A stretch of DNA of 64,000 nucleotides from positions 6,313-70,312 of the forward strand of contig JAZKEN010000001.1 in NCBI GenBank assembly GCA_040387035.1, given 5' to 3'. This DNA is from Methylotenera_A sp040387035. GTDB taxonomy: Bacteria > Pseudomonadota > Gammaproteobacteria > Burkholderiales > Methylophilaceae. The translations under genes were made by a program, and so were the position numbers. Under the pieces are notes generated by a model. That model searched no databases and was not told the DNA's origin. It was given only the letters and a program-made list of their open reading frames with translations. Shown piece after piece: positions 44,262 through 53,800 of the stretch (the first letter of the stretch is position 1; each line of letters starts with the position of its first letter).

Positions 44262-45914
44262 ATGCGCTTCGACCTCGATCATGACTGGCAAGGCAATATG
44301 TCTACCCCGCGCGCGCGCGTGGGCGAACGCGCCAAGACACACCTGTTATTAATACTGTGTGCGGTATGGCTGTTAATGGGCCTGATTGGCCATGCGCCCT
44401 GGAAACCGTTTGAATCGCACAGCATAAGCGTTATCAAAACTATTTTGGACTCTGGTAACTATTTGGTACCAAGTGCCGCCAGTACGGCCAATATCGCAAA
44501 CCCACCCCTTTTCTACTTGAGTGCCGCCGTTTTAGCCAAAATTTTCCAGCCCATTTTACCTCTGCATGACGGGGCACGCATTGCCACTGGCTTATGGATG
44601 CTGATTACTTTTTTGATGGTAGGCATGACTGGCCGCGAACTTTGGGGCAAAGGTGCCGGCCGTCAAACCACTTTTGTTCTTATGGGTACCATTGGCTTAA
44701 TCGTCAGCGCGCACACGCTAACGCCAGCGGTAGCAAGTTTGGCCGGATTAGCGACAGGATTCTATGCCCTGGCCTTAAGCAAAAGGCGGCCTTACCGTGC
44801 CAGCATTTTGTTAGGTGCTGGGTTGGGTGTCAGCTTTTTATCCACCGGCTTGTTACCGCTAGCGATCTTAATCATTACCTGCATCGTTTTACCGTGCCTA
44901 TTTTCTGCCTGGCGCAATAAAAGTTATTTATACGTCGCGGGGCTATCGCTTTTAGTCGCCAGCCCTTTTTTGCTGATTTGGCCTATTTTATGTTTAACTG
45001 TCCAGCCAGATATTTTTAACGCCTGGTGGCTGCAATCCCTGGCGCAATTTCAACAAGCCTATCACCTGTATTTTTTAAAAACCCTGTTATGGTACGCATG
45101 GCCTGCACTACCTTTAGCCGTTTGGGGCAGTTGGCGCTATCGTGCGCAACTACTCAACAAACCTAAGTTTCAGCTCATCCTTACTTTCAGCATAGTCGCT
45201 TTAGTCTTGATTGGCTTTGGTGCGGAACGCAAAGAACTATTTGCCTTACCTTTATTGATCCCGCTTACTGCAATGGCGGGCGGCAGTATTGAAACGCTAA
45301 AGCGTGGCACGGCAGGCGCACTAAACTGGTTCGGGCTTATTTTGTTTGGTTTGATGTCTGGCCTTATCTGGCTGGGCTGGATCGCGATGATGACCGGCAA
45401 CCCGGTTAAAGTAAAAGAGCGTCTCACATTTTTATCCGGCATAACACAGCTGCACTTTAACTTTATTGCCGTTATTTTGGCGATAGCGGTCAGTTTAATT
45501 TGGTTGTTCGCCATACTGCGTTCCCAGCACTCTAACCGCTCTAGCACAACTAATTGGGCGATCGGCATGACTTGTGTATGGACACTGCTGATGACTTTAT
45601 GGCTACCGATGATTGATTCTGCACGCAGCTACGGCCTGGTATTTACACAGTTCAAAAATGTGCTGCCGGGCAAATATGCCTGCATTTCCAGCAACCATTT
45701 GGGTGAGGCGCAGCGGGATTTATTGCACTATTATGCTAACGTTAAAACGCAGGCCTTTGAAACCGAACAGAATCTCAATTGTGATTTGTATCTGATTCAG
45801 GATGAAAAAGACAGGGAAAAGATTGAGCCTGGATCAGACTGGGCATTGATTTGGAGCGGCAAACGCCTGAATGACCGGCGCGAAAGTTTTAGGTTGTTCC
45901 AGCGGGTTTCTTAA
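44262..45914 (+). CDS. ArnT-like (GT83) membrane glycosyltransferase
   Basis: Integral-membrane protein of 550 residues with about ten to twelve hydrophobic helices. After a short cytoplasmic lead comes a periplasmic loop with GHAPWKPFESHSISV and later NPPLFYLSA, the pattern of PMT/ArnT enzymes that transfer sugars from polyprenyl phosphates to lipid A or proteins. The C-terminal 100 residues form a soluble periplasmic domain (YACISSNHLGEAQRDLLHYY). Ribosome-binding site weak; a second Met at residue 13 is possible. No arn operon adjoins it, so the acceptor is unknown. Confidence 0.75.
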   Translation: MRFDLDHDWQGNMSTPRARVGERAKTHLLLILCAVWLLMGLIGHAPWKPFESHSISVIKTILDSGNYLVPSAASTANIANPPLFYLSAAVLAKIFQPILPLHDGARIATGLWMLITFLMVGMTGRELWGKGAGRQTTFVLMGTIGLIVSAHTLTPAVASLAGLATGFYALALSKRRPYRASILLGAGLGVSFLSTGLLPLAILIITCIVLPCLFSAWRNKSYLYVAGLSLLVASPFLLIWPILCLTVQPDIFNAWWLQSLAQFQQAYHLYFLKTLLWYAWPALPLAVWGSWRYRAQLLNKPKFQLILTFSIVALVLIGFGAERKELFALPLLIPLTAMAGGSIETLKRGTAGALNWFGLILFGLMSGLIWLGWIAMMTGNPVKVKERLTFLSGITQLHFNFIAVILAIAVSLIWLFAILRSQHSNRSSTTNWAIGMTCVWTLLMTLWLPMIDSARSYGLVFTQFKNVLPGKYACISSNHLGEAQRDLLHYYANVKTQAFETEQNLNCDLYLIQDEKDREKIEPGSDWALIWSGKRLNDRRESFRLFQRVS

Positions 45915-45940
45915 GTACTCAGTTAGCTTTAAGCGCTTCG

Positions 45941-46168
45941 CTATTGTATTTCCAGATGGCTGCTAGCAACAGCAGAAGCCACTTTTGGATGCAAGCCTTC
46001 ACCATTGGTATTTTTGACATGTTGCGCCAATTGTTGGCGCATTTGCAAGGCCCAAAATTTGTTCAAATGCCCGGCAATATCTTGTTGAACCTGATTTTCA
46101 TCCGGGTATGGCTCATAGAAATCACCAATCTGGTTGGCCATTTTGATTAACTGTTCTGTTTGCATCAC
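45941..46168 (-). CDS. fdsD: NAD-dependent formate dehydrogenase, delta subunit
   Basis: A 75-residue protein at the end of the fds operon. Its wording (LIKMANQIGDFYEPYPDEN, then IAGHLNKFWALQMRQQLAQH) is characteristic of FdsD, a small helical subunit needed for active enzyme though it carries no cofactor. It follows fdhD by 28 bp. Two ATGs lie side by side. Identity is supported by both sequence and position. Confidence 0.93.
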   Translation of the reverse strand: MMQTEQLIKMANQIGDFYEPYPDENQVQQDIAGHLNKFWALQMRQQLAQHVKNTNGEGLHPKVASAVASSHLEIQ

Positions 46169-46196
46169 TTAAGCTTTAAAAATATTGGTGGAAATA

Positions 46197-47045
46197 CTAA
46201 AATTTTATGCGCTGTTTATGCGTATAAATGACAAATTGATTATCGCGCAAAAAGCCGATTAAAGTAACTCCATAAGCTTCAGCGATGCGTATCGCCAAGC
46301 CTGTAGGTGCAGAAATAGCCGCCAACACCGTGATGCCTGCAGTTGCCACTTTTTGCACCATTTCCACGCTGGCGCGGCTTGAAGTTAACACAAATCCGTC
46401 ATGCTGATTGGGTCGCTTTGCCAAAGCGCCAATCAATTTATCCATCGCATTATGCCGCCCTACATCCTCACGCAGCAACACGGCCTCACCTTGCGCATTC
46501 ACCCAGGCACAAGCGTGCGTTGCACCGGTGGCTTGCTGCAAAATCTGTTGGCTTTGAATCGCATGGAATGCGGCTTGCATATGCGTGGCAGAAAGTGGCT
46601 TAATAAGCGCCTGCTGGTTAGAATCAGCCAATTGCGGCAATCGCAGCGCCTGCTCTAAACTTTCAGACCCGCAAATACCACAGCCGGTGCGCCCAACCAA
46701 ATTACGGCGGCGCTCTTTTAGATGAACAAAACATTCTGTTGCTATTTCTAAGCGCAACTCTATGCCCTGCGCCTGTTTTTCAATTTCAATACCGTATAGA
46801 TCGCTTTTGTCGCGCAAGATACCTTCCGATAGCGAAAAGCCTAGCGCAAAATCTTCCAAATCAAGCGGTGTTGCCAGCATCACTGCATGCGATACACCGT
46901 TATACACCAGCGCAATCGGCACTTCTTCGGCCACTTTGTCTAGCGCACTGCTCAGCACACCTTGTCGCCAGCGCGTAACACTTACCTCGGTCAGCGGCGC
47001 ATCAATCGAAACCAGCGAATCTGTTAAAACAAAATGCTCAGGCAA
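46197..47045 (-). CDS. fdhD: Formate dehydrogenase accessory sulfurtransferase FdhD
   Basis: Delivers sulfur to the molybdenum cofactor of formate dehydrogenase, which is inactive without it. 282 residues, with VALVYNGVSHAVMLATPLDLEDFALGFSLSEG (typical in shorter pieces), the catalytic-cysteine loop GRTGCGICGSESL, and LREDVGRHNAMDKLIG. The reading frame offers only a TTG start before the conserved region; no better start is seen. Located between fdsA and fdsD, as in other Fds operons. Confidence 0.94.
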   Translation of the reverse strand: MPEHFVLTDSLVSIDAPLTEVSVTRWRQGVLSSALDKVAEEVPIALVYNGVSHAVMLATPLDLEDFALGFSLSEGILRDKSDLYGIEIEKQAQGIELRLEIATECFVHLKERRRNLVGRTGCGICGSESLEQALRLPQLADSNQQALIKPLSATHMQAAFHAIQSQQILQQATGATHACAWVNAQGEAVLLREDVGRHNAMDKLIGALAKRPNQHDGFVLTSSRASVEMVQKVATAGITVLAAISAPTGLAIRIAEAYGVTLIGFLRDNQFVIYTHKQRIKF

Positions 47046-47075
47046 AATAAAACGCTCTAACCAATTTTGCCGGAA

Positions 47076-50024
47076 TCAAGCAGGCTGACTAGTCTTGGCA
47101 GACTTTTTACCGGTAAAGGCAATCTGTGCTTCGCTAAAGGTTTTGTAGTCTTTTTGCCAGTCAGATAGCTGATTGACACGCGTCACCTGCACCGCCGTGA
47201 CCTTGAATTCCGGGCAGTTGGTCGCCCAGTCGCTGTTGTCGGTTGTAATCACATTCGCACCCGATTCCGGATGATGGAAAGTGGTATAAATCACCCCGGC
47301 CTGCACGCGTTCGGTCAAAGTGGCACGCAGGACCGTTTCACCAGCGCGGCTGGCAATGCCTACCCAGTCGCCTTCTTTAATACCACGCTCTTCTGCATCA
47401 TGCGGATGAATCTCGACGATATCTTCTGCATGCCAGGCATTATTAAGCGTACGACGCGTTTGTGCACCGACGTTGTACTGGCTCAGGATGCGGCCTGTAG
47501 TGAGTATCAATGGATATTTGGCATTCACTTTTTCAGTGGTCGGTACGTATTGCGTAATAAAGAATTTACCCTTGCCGCGCACGAATGCGTCGATATGCAT
47601 GGTCGGCGTACCCTCCGGATTTTCATCATCACAGGGCCATTGAATACTGCCAAGTTCGTCCAGTTTTTCAAAACTCACACCTTTGAAGGTCGGCGTTAAG
47701 GCGGCAATCTCATCCATGATCTCACTGGCATGCTTGTATTGCATATCGTAACCAAGTGCGGCAGACAATTTTGCGGTGATCTCCCAATCTTCCAGCCCGC
47801 GTTCGCCATGGCCGTTTTTAGGTGTCATCACACGGCGCACCGGTGAGATACGGCGCTCGGCATTGGTGAATGTTCCACTTTTCTCAAGGAATGAAGCACC
47901 TGGGAAAAACACGTGCGCGTACATGGCCGTTTCATTCAGGAACAGATCCTGCACGATCACACACTCCATACTTTCCAGGGCGTGGGTCACATGTTGCGTA
48001 TTCGGATCCGATTGCGCGATATCTTCACCAACGCAATACAAGGCTTTAAACTTGCCTTCGCCTGCCAGATCCAGCATATTCGGGATACGCAAACCAGGGT
48101 CATTGCTGAACGGCCTGCCCCAGGCACTTTCAAAAAGTGCGCGTGTGGCATCATCCGACACATGGCGGTAGCCGGGGAACTCATGCGGCATGCTGCCCAT
48201 ATCGCAGGAGCCCTGCACATTATTCTGGCCGCGTAATGGGTTGATACCAACACCCTCACGGCCCACATTACCGGTGGCCATCGCCAGGTTAGCAATGCCC
48301 ATCACCATGGTTGAGCCTTGGCTATGTTCAGTCACGCCCAAGCCATAGTAAATCGCACCGTTACCGCCTTTAGCGAATAAACGCGCGGCTTCACGCATGG
48401 TTTGCGCTTTCACGCCCAGCACTTCTTCCAATGCTTCCGGTGAATTCTCCGGTTTGGCGACAAAATCACGCCACACCACAAAAGAATCCCACTCACAGCG
48501 CTCGCGCACAAAGTCTTCTTTCACTAAGCCTTCGGTCACGACTACATGTGCCAATGCAGAAATCAGGGCGACGTTCGTACCGGGGCGCAAATTCAGGTGG
48601 TAATCGGCGCGAACATGCGGTGAGTTATCCACCAGGTCAATCTCACGCGGGTCAGCGATAATCAGCTTTGCACCTTCGCGTAAACGGCGCTTCATCTGGC
48701 TGGCAAATACCGGGTGGCCATCGGTCGGGTTGGCACCGATAATCATGATCACGTCGGATTTCATCACAGAATCAAAGGTTTGCGTACCAGCAGACTCACC
48801 AATGGTTTGTTTCAAACCATAGCCTGTCGGACTATGGCAGACACGGGCACAGGTATCTACGTTGTTGGTACCGAATACCGCACGCACCAGTTTTTGCGTG
48901 ACGTAGACCTCTTCGTTTGTACAACGGCTGGAGGTGATACCGCCCATGCTTTCCTTACCATAAGTGGCAGAGATACGCTTGATCTCACTGGCAGCATAGT
49001 TGATCGCCTCATCCCAGCTCACCACTTGCCATTCATGCTTAATGCTTTTACGTATCATGGGCGTGGTGATACGGTCTTGATGCGTAGCGTAACCCCAGGC
49101 GAAACGGCCTTTGACGCAAGAATGGCCATGATTGGCACCACCGTTTTTGTGTGGCGTCATACGGATGACTTCTTCGCCTTTCATTTCTGCATTAAAGCTA
49201 CAACCCACGCCACAGTAGGCACAAGTTGTGGTGATGGAATGCTCTGGCGTGCCAGCCTCGATCACGGTTTTTTCCATCAGTGTTGCGGTTGGGCAGGCCG
49301 ATACACAGGCACCACATGACACGCACTCAGAATCTTTAAAGTTTTCAATGCCGGAAGCGACTTTTGATTCAAAACCACGACCGGTAATGGTTAACGCGAA
49401 TGTACCCTGCGTTTCTTCACAGGCGCGCACGCAGCGGCTGCAGACAATACATTTGCTAGGGTCAAACGTGAAATAAGGGTTAGATTCGTCTTTTTCAGCC
49501 TTAAGGTGATTCTCGCCTTCATAGCCGTAACGCACTTCACGCAAGCCGACCGCACCTGCCATATCCTGCAATTCACAATCGCCGTTCGCTGAACAGGTCA
49601 GGCAATCCAATGGATGGTCTGAAATATATAACTCCATGGTACCGCGGCGGATATCGGCTAATTTGGATGTTTGCGTATGTACTTTCAGGCCCGGCGCGAC
49701 GGGTGTGGTGCAGCTGGCCGGGTAACCGCGGCGGCCTTCAATCTCCACCACGCACAAGCGGCAGGAACCGAATGGCTCTAATGAATCGGTTGCGCATAAT
49801 TTGGGCACATTCACACCGGCCAAAATGGAGGCGCGCATAATGCTGGTACCGTCTGGCACCGTGATCTCGCGGCCATCGATTTCAAGCGTCACCATCACAT
49901 TAGAATCGCTGGCTGGTGTGCCGTAATCCAGTTGATCATCATAGCCAGTGCGGCTATGGTTATTGCCCGCATTGTAGCTATTGTGCGGGTTTGCGTCACT
50001 CGGGCTGTATTTAATGTCGTCCAT
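47076..50024 (-). CDS. fdsA: NAD-dependent formate dehydrogenase, alpha (catalytic) subunit
   Basis: Oxidises formate to CO2 at a bis-MGD molybdenum centre. 982 residues. An N-terminal Asn/Asp/Tyr-rich tail of about 42 residues precedes the 2Fe-2S domain (Cys77, 88, 91, 105), then the His-Cys cluster in HPLDCLTCSANGDCELQ, two 4Fe-4S motifs (CIVCSRCVRACEE and CVSCGACVSACPTAT), the CAYCGVGCSF cluster, and the molybdenum-ligand Cys in DTCARVCHSPTGYG. The C-terminal MGD-binding barrel contains TTGRILSQYN. GGAG lies before the ATG. In methylotrophs this enzyme performs the last oxidation of C1 units. Confidence 0.96.
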   Translation of the reverse strand: MDDIKYSPSDANPHNSYNAGNNHSRTGYDDQLDYGTPASDSNVMVTLEIDGREITVPDGTSIMRASILAGVNVPKLCATDSLEPFGSCRLCVVEIEGRRGYPASCTTPVAPGLKVHTQTSKLADIRRGTMELYISDHPLDCLTCSANGDCELQDMAGAVGLREVRYGYEGENHLKAEKDESNPYFTFDPSKCIVCSRCVRACEETQGTFALTITGRGFESKVASGIENFKDSECVSCGACVSACPTATLMEKTVIEAGTPEHSITTTCAYCGVGCSFNAEMKGEEVIRMTPHKNGGANHGHSCVKGRFAWGYATHQDRITTPMIRKSIKHEWQVVSWDEAINYAASEIKRISATYGKESMGGITSSRCTNEEVYVTQKLVRAVFGTNNVDTCARVCHSPTGYGLKQTIGESAGTQTFDSVMKSDVIMIIGANPTDGHPVFASQMKRRLREGAKLIIADPREIDLVDNSPHVRADYHLNLRPGTNVALISALAHVVVTEGLVKEDFVRERCEWDSFVVWRDFVAKPENSPEALEEVLGVKAQTMREAARLFAKGGNGAIYYGLGVTEHSQGSTMVMGIANLAMATGNVGREGVGINPLRGQNNVQGSCDMGSMPHEFPGYRHVSDDATRALFESAWGRPFSNDPGLRIPNMLDLAGEGKFKALYCVGEDIAQSDPNTQHVTHALESMECVIVQDLFLNETAMYAHVFFPGASFLEKSGTFTNAERRISPVRRVMTPKNGHGERGLEDWEITAKLSAALGYDMQYKHASEIMDEIAALTPTFKGVSFEKLDELGSIQWPCDDENPEGTPTMHIDAFVRGKGKFFITQYVPTTEKVNAKYPLILTTGRILSQYNVGAQTRRTLNNAWHAEDIVEIHPHDAEERGIKEGDWVGIASRAGETVLRATLTERVQAGVIYTTFHHPESGANVITTDNSDWATNCPEFKVTAVQVTRVNQLSDWQKDYKTFSEAQIAFTGKKSAKTSQPA

Positions 50025-50049
50025 GCTTTGCTCCAGTCGCCTCTATGTT

Positions 50050-51486
50050 TTAGGCAGCAACTATATCAATAATTTTTTTGAGTGCAGATTTTGGTTTAGG
50101 CACAAAGTCCTCCGCAAAATGATTCATCGCGCTTAACACCGGGTACGGCGTCATGCCGCCTAGCGCACATAATGAACCATTCAGCATGGTGTCGGATAGG
50201 TCGCGCACCAGCTTGGTGTTTTTTTCCACATCCGTGCCGTTGATGATCTTATCGATCACTTCTACGCCGCGCGTAGAACCGATACGGCAAGGCGTACATT
50301 TGCCGCAGCTTTCAATGGCACAAAACTCAAACGCGTAACGCGCCATTTTTGCCATATCCACCGTATCATCAAAGGCCACGATACCGCCATGACCGAGTAC
50401 CGCCCAGATTTTGCTGAACTCTTCATAATCCAGCGGCGTATCAAACTGGCTTTCCGGTAAAAACGCACCCAAAGGGCCACCCACTTGCACGGCGCGAATG
50501 GGCTTGCCAGTATAGGAGCCACCGCCAAAATCGTACAATAATTCACGCAGCGTTGCGCCAAAAGCCAGCTCAACCAAGCCGCCATGCTTGATATTACCCG
50601 CTAACTGAATCGGCAAGGTGCCACGTGAGCGACCCATGCCGTAATCCGCATAAAACTGTGCGCCTTTATCCAGGATAATGGGGATAGTTGCGAGGGAGAT
50701 CACGTTATTGACCACGGTCGGCTTACCGAATAAGCCCTCTATTGCTGGCAAAGGCGGCTTAAAGCGTACCAAGCCGCGCTTACCTTCCAGGCTTTCCAGC
50801 AATGAAGTTTCCTCACCACAAACATAAGCGCCTGCTGCGCGTCGCACTTCCAGTTTGAAGGTGTGGTTTGAGCCGCAAATATTGTCGCCAAGATAGCCGG
50901 CNNNNNNNNNNNNNNNNNNNNNNNNNNNNNNNNNNNNNNNNNNNNNNNNNNNNNNNNNNNNNNNNNNNNNNNNNNNNNNNNNNNNNNNNNNNNNNNNNNN
51001 NAAAGCGGCACCGCCGCGGCCACGCAAGCCCGAATCGGTCACCGCTTTAACGATGTCTGCCTGGCTTAGTTTAAGCGCATTCGCCAGGCCTTTATAGCCA
51101 TCGTGCGCCAGGTAGTCATCCAGCGAAACAGGGTCGGTAATACCAATGCGGGCAAAAGTTAAACGCTGCTGCTTTTTAAGCCATTCCAGCTCTTCAGTTA
51201 AGCCCAGGTACAGCGAATGCGCTGCGGCAGTACTGGAATCCGGGTTTAAAAAATAGGCATCAAACAGACCGGCCACGTCTTTAGGCTGCACCGGCGCAAA
51301 CGCGACGCGGCCTTTATCGCTGGCAACTTCTACAAATGGTTCTAACCAGAATAATCCGCGCGAACCGTTACGGATCAGCTCAATCTCAATACCGCGCTTT
51401 TGCGCTTCCTGTTGAATGGCTTTAGCAGTGCGGTCGGCGCCCAAGGACAGCGCACTGGAATCACGTGGAACGTATACTTTGATCAT
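50050..51486 (-). CDS. fdsB: NAD-dependent formate dehydrogenase, beta subunit, with scaffold gap
   Basis: NuoF-like flavoprotein that passes electrons to NAD+. The N-terminal thioredoxin-like domain is present, then LRGRGGAA, after which 100 N replace the sequence. It resumes at AGYLGDNI and continues to the 4Fe-4S motif ESCGKCTPCRIGSTRG. From family knowledge about 75 residues carrying the FMN and part of the NADH site should lie here, more than 100 nt, so the gap length is not real and the through-reading frame is coincidence. The start overlaps the fdsG stop (ATGA). Otherwise normal. Confidence 0.92.
   Translation of the reverse strand: MIKVYVPRDSSALSLGADRTAKAIQQEAQKRGIEIELIRNGSRGLFWLEPFVEVASDKGRVAFAPVQPKDVAGLFDAYFLNPDSSTAAAHSLYLGLTEELEWLKKQQRLTFARIGITDPVSLDDYLAHDGYKGLANALKLSQADIVKAVTDSGLRGRGGAAXXXXXXXXXXXXXXXXXXXXXXXXXXXXXXXXXXAGYLGDNICGSNHTFKLEVRRAAGAYVCGEETSLLESLEGKRGLVRFKPPLPAIEGLFGKPTVVNNVISLATIPIILDKGAQFYADYGMGRSRGTLPIQLAGNIKHGGLVELAFGATLRELLYDFGGGSYTGKPIRAVQVGGPLGAFLPESQFDTPLDYEEFSKIWAVLGHGGIVAFDDTVDMAKMARYAFEFCAIESCGKCTPCRIGSTRGVEVIDKIINGTDVEKNTKLVRDLSDTMLNGSLCALGGMTPYPVLSAMNHFAEDFVPKPKSALKKIIDIVAA
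50902..51001. other. Assembly gap (100 N) inside fdsB
   Basis: Exactly 100 N, the same as the other gap. Unlike that one, the flanks do not repeat each other, so real sequence is missing. Confidence 0.97.
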
Positions 51487-51962
51487 GACGCGCGTGCCTC
51501 ACTGAGCAATTCTGCCAGCTTCTGGCTATCCATGCGGCCATATACTTCATCATCCATCATCACTGCCGGCGAGCAGGCACAATTGCCCAGGCAATAAATC
51601 GGCTCCAAGGTAATGGCGCCATCGCTGGTGGTTTGGTGGTAGTCGATATTCAACCTGGCTTTGATGCTTGCTTCCAGCTTTTCACTACCCATCGCCTGGC
51701 AGGATTCAGCGCGACAAACATGCAATATATGTTTTCCTACAGGATGCGTTCTGAAGTGATGATAAAAAGTGACTACACCATGCACCTCTGCAACCGATAA
51801 AGCCAGTGCTTTGGAAACGGGCAAATAGCACTCTTCCGGCACATAGCCAATCGTGTCTTGAATCGCATGCAAAAGGGGAATTAGCGCACCCGGCATATCT
51901 TTATGCTGCGCAATAAGTGATTGTATGGTTGTTAATGTTTCTATCGGTAATTCGTTTGCCAC
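51483..51962 (-). CDS. fdsG: NAD-dependent formate dehydrogenase, gamma subunit
   Basis: NuoE-like subunit with a thioredoxin-fold 2Fe-2S centre. 159 residues; cluster cysteines appear in HVCRAESCQAMGSE and YCLGNCACSPAVMMD. It starts with GTG, with AAGGA 7 nt upstream. First gene of fdsGBA-fdhD-fdsD and overlapping fdsB by 4 bp. Transcribed divergently from moaA. Confidence 0.95.
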   Translation of the reverse strand: MANELPIETLTTIQSLIAQHKDMPGALIPLLHAIQDTIGYVPEECYLPVSKALALSVAEVHGVVTFYHHFRTHPVGKHILHVCRAESCQAMGSEKLEASIKARLNIDYHQTTSDGAITLEPIYCLGNCACSPAVMMDDEVYGRMDSQKLAELLSEARAS

Positions 51963-52204
51963 AGATATCCTTATTGCAACAGTTATTAACGTAATAATAT
52001 ACCTATTCGTAGCCTTATTAAAGGCTAAAAATGGGGCATCTACACCCTATCAGACGTGTTTACGCGGTGTAAATTCCATGCCTCAACCAATTTTTAAAAA
52101 TGTATTAAATTTAGATTAATTATTATTGTTAAGTTTATTGCACAAAAGCGACTAATTAGCTGTCTTTCATTGTGTGCATACAAGATAAGTCATAAAATAA
52201 GCCT
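51963..52204. promoter_or_regulatory. Divergent fds/moaA control region with nested hairpins
   Basis: This spacer holds a perfect hairpin TAGCCTT-ATTA-AAGGCTA (52010-52027). Then comes a nested fold: an outer 8-bp stem (52032-52039 with 52078-52085, one G-U pair on the plus strand), an inner 6-bp stem TACACC/GGTGTA (52041-52046 and 52066-52071) and a small CGT/ACG loop. The G-U pair favours an RNA read toward moaA, but protein operators are equally possible. I could not match it to the known Moco riboswitch. Confidence 0.45.
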
Positions 52205-53203
52205 ATGTTAAATCAAGCAACATTAGTTGATCAGTTTGGCCGCAAGGTTGATTACATTCGCCTGTCTATCACAGACCGCTGTGATTTCAGGTGTGTGTAC
52301 TGCATGTCTGAGGATATGTCGTTTTTACCGCGCGATGAAGTGCTAAGCCTTGAAGAGTGTGCACGTCTGGTAAAAGTATTCGTCAACCTGGGCGTCAGCA
52401 AAGTACGCATTACGGGCGGAGAGCCATTGGTGCGCAAGAATGCACTATGGCTATTTGAAGAAGTAGGCAAGCTAACCGGCTTAAAAGAGTTAGTGCTCAC
52501 TACTAATGGCAGCCAGCTTGAAAAACAGGCCCTTGCCCTTAAACAGGCGGGCGTTAAGCGCATCAATATTTCGATTGATAGCCTGAATAGCGAACGCTTT
52601 AAAAAAATCACCCGCACCGGTGATTTGAATAAAGTTTTAACAGGCTTGCAAGCTGGCATAGACGCAGGTTTTGAAGGCATTAAAATCAATACGGTGTTAA
52701 TGCGCGGCAGCAATGATGATGAAGCTGCTGATTTAGTGCAATTTGCCATCGATAAAAAAATCGACATCAGCTTTATTGAAGAGATGCCATTGGGCGAAGT
52801 GGACCATACGCGTGAAAGCACGTTTGTCAGCAATGCGGACACGCTAAAACTGTTACAAAGCAAGTACTCACTACTGCCCAGCACCGAGAGCACGGGCGGA
52901 CCTGCGCGTTATTGGCGCGTAGCCAACAGCCATACCAAAATCGGCTTTATCTCGCCGCATTCACATAACTTTTGTGAAAGTTGCAACCGGGTACGCATCA
53001 CCTGCAAAGGTGAGTTGTACCTGTGCCTGGGGCAAGAAGACAAAATCGACCTCATGCCATTGTTGCGCGAATACCCCTATGATGACGCGCCACTGATCTC
53101 AGCGATTTTGGGCAGCATGCGCATTAAACCCAAAGGCCATGATTTTGATTTACGGCGCGCAGAGCCCGCTGTGATACGCTTTATGTCACACACAGGCGGC
53201 TAG
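52205..53203 (+). CDS. moaA: GTP 3',8-cyclase (molybdenum cofactor step 1)
   Basis: Radical-SAM enzyme that starts molybdopterin synthesis from GTP. 332 residues. The first 4Fe-4S motif is RCDFRCVYCM (Cys26, 30, 33), RITGGEPLVRK binds SAM, and the second cluster is FCESCNRVRITCKGELYLC. The C-terminal Gly-Gly, functional in this family, is present. No good ribosome-binding site precedes the ATG. First of moaA-mobA-mobB-moeA; divergent from the molybdenum-dependent fds operon. Confidence 0.97.
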   Translation: MLNQATLVDQFGRKVDYIRLSITDRCDFRCVYCMSEDMSFLPRDEVLSLEECARLVKVFVNLGVSKVRITGGEPLVRKNALWLFEEVGKLTGLKELVLTTNGSQLEKQALALKQAGVKRINISIDSLNSERFKKITRTGDLNKVLTGLQAGIDAGFEGIKINTVLMRGSNDDEAADLVQFAIDKKIDISFIEEMPLGEVDHTRESTFVSNADTLKLLQSKYSLLPSTESTGGPARYWRVANSHTKIGFISPHSHNFCESCNRVRITCKGELYLCLGQEDKIDLMPLLREYPYDDAPLISAILGSMRIKPKGHDFDLRRAEPAVIRFMSHTGG

Positions 53204-53212
53204 TTCTTCACC

Positions 53213-53800
53213 TTGGCAATATCCGGCATTATTGTTTCAGGCGGCCGTGCGACGCGCATGGGCGGGGTGGATAAGGGCTTGGTCAAGTTGCTACAAAAGC
53301 CTTTGGTCCAGCATGTGATTGAGCGCTTAATCCCGCAAGTGGATGAAATCCTTATCAATGCTAATCGCGAAATACCGCAATACCAGGCATTTGCCTACCC
53401 TGTTTTGCAAGATAGCCACGAACACTTTATAGGACCTTTGGCTGGCTTTAGCCTGGGTTTGCAGCATGCCCAGCATGATTACCTATTGACCGTGCCGTGT
53501 GATTCGCCTTTATTGCCGCAGGATTTGGCGCAGCGCTTGCTAAGCGGCTTAGTCGCACACCATGCCGATATCGCGGTGGCCAGCAGTGACGGTGACGCAC
53601 ACCCTGTATTCTGCTTGTGCAAAAAAGGCGTATTGCCATCACTTGCCGCGTATTTAGGCAAAGGCGAACGGCGCGTTAGCGCCTGGCAAAAAAGCCTGGC
53701 CTATACAGAGGTCGATTTTAGCGACTGTGCCGATGCCTTTGTGAACTTGAATACGTTTGAAGATTTAGCGGCTTTAGAATTAAAATTGCGCCATGCATAA
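53213..53800 (+). CDS. mobA: Molybdenum cofactor guanylyltransferase
   Basis: Adds GMP to molybdopterin to form the MGD cofactor used by FdsA. 195 residues, with the nucleotide motif GIIVSGGRATRMGGVDKGLV and TVPCDSPLLPQDLAQRL. It lies in the same frame as moaA, with the moaA TAG and three codons between; the only usable start is a TTG with no clear ribosome-binding site. Read-through of the TAG would give a MoaA-MobA fusion. Expression probably depends on moaA translation. Confidence 0.93.
   Translation: MAISGIIVSGGRATRMGGVDKGLVKLLQKPLVQHVIERLIPQVDEILINANREIPQYQAFAYPVLQDSHEHFIGPLAGFSLGLQHAQHDYLLTVPCDSPLLPQDLAQRLLSGLVAHHADIAVASSDGDAHPVFCLCKKGVLPSLAAYLGKGERRVSAWQKSLAYTEVDFSDCADAFVNLNTFEDLAALELKLRHA

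Noticed and set aside
51963..52204. Known Moco riboswitch upstream of moaA
   Set aside because: The fold I see does not match what I remember of that motif. I list it only as an unnamed structured region.
52252..52893. 213-codon minus-strand frame opposite moaA
   Set aside because: Antisense of a conserved gene; composition is a codon mirror.
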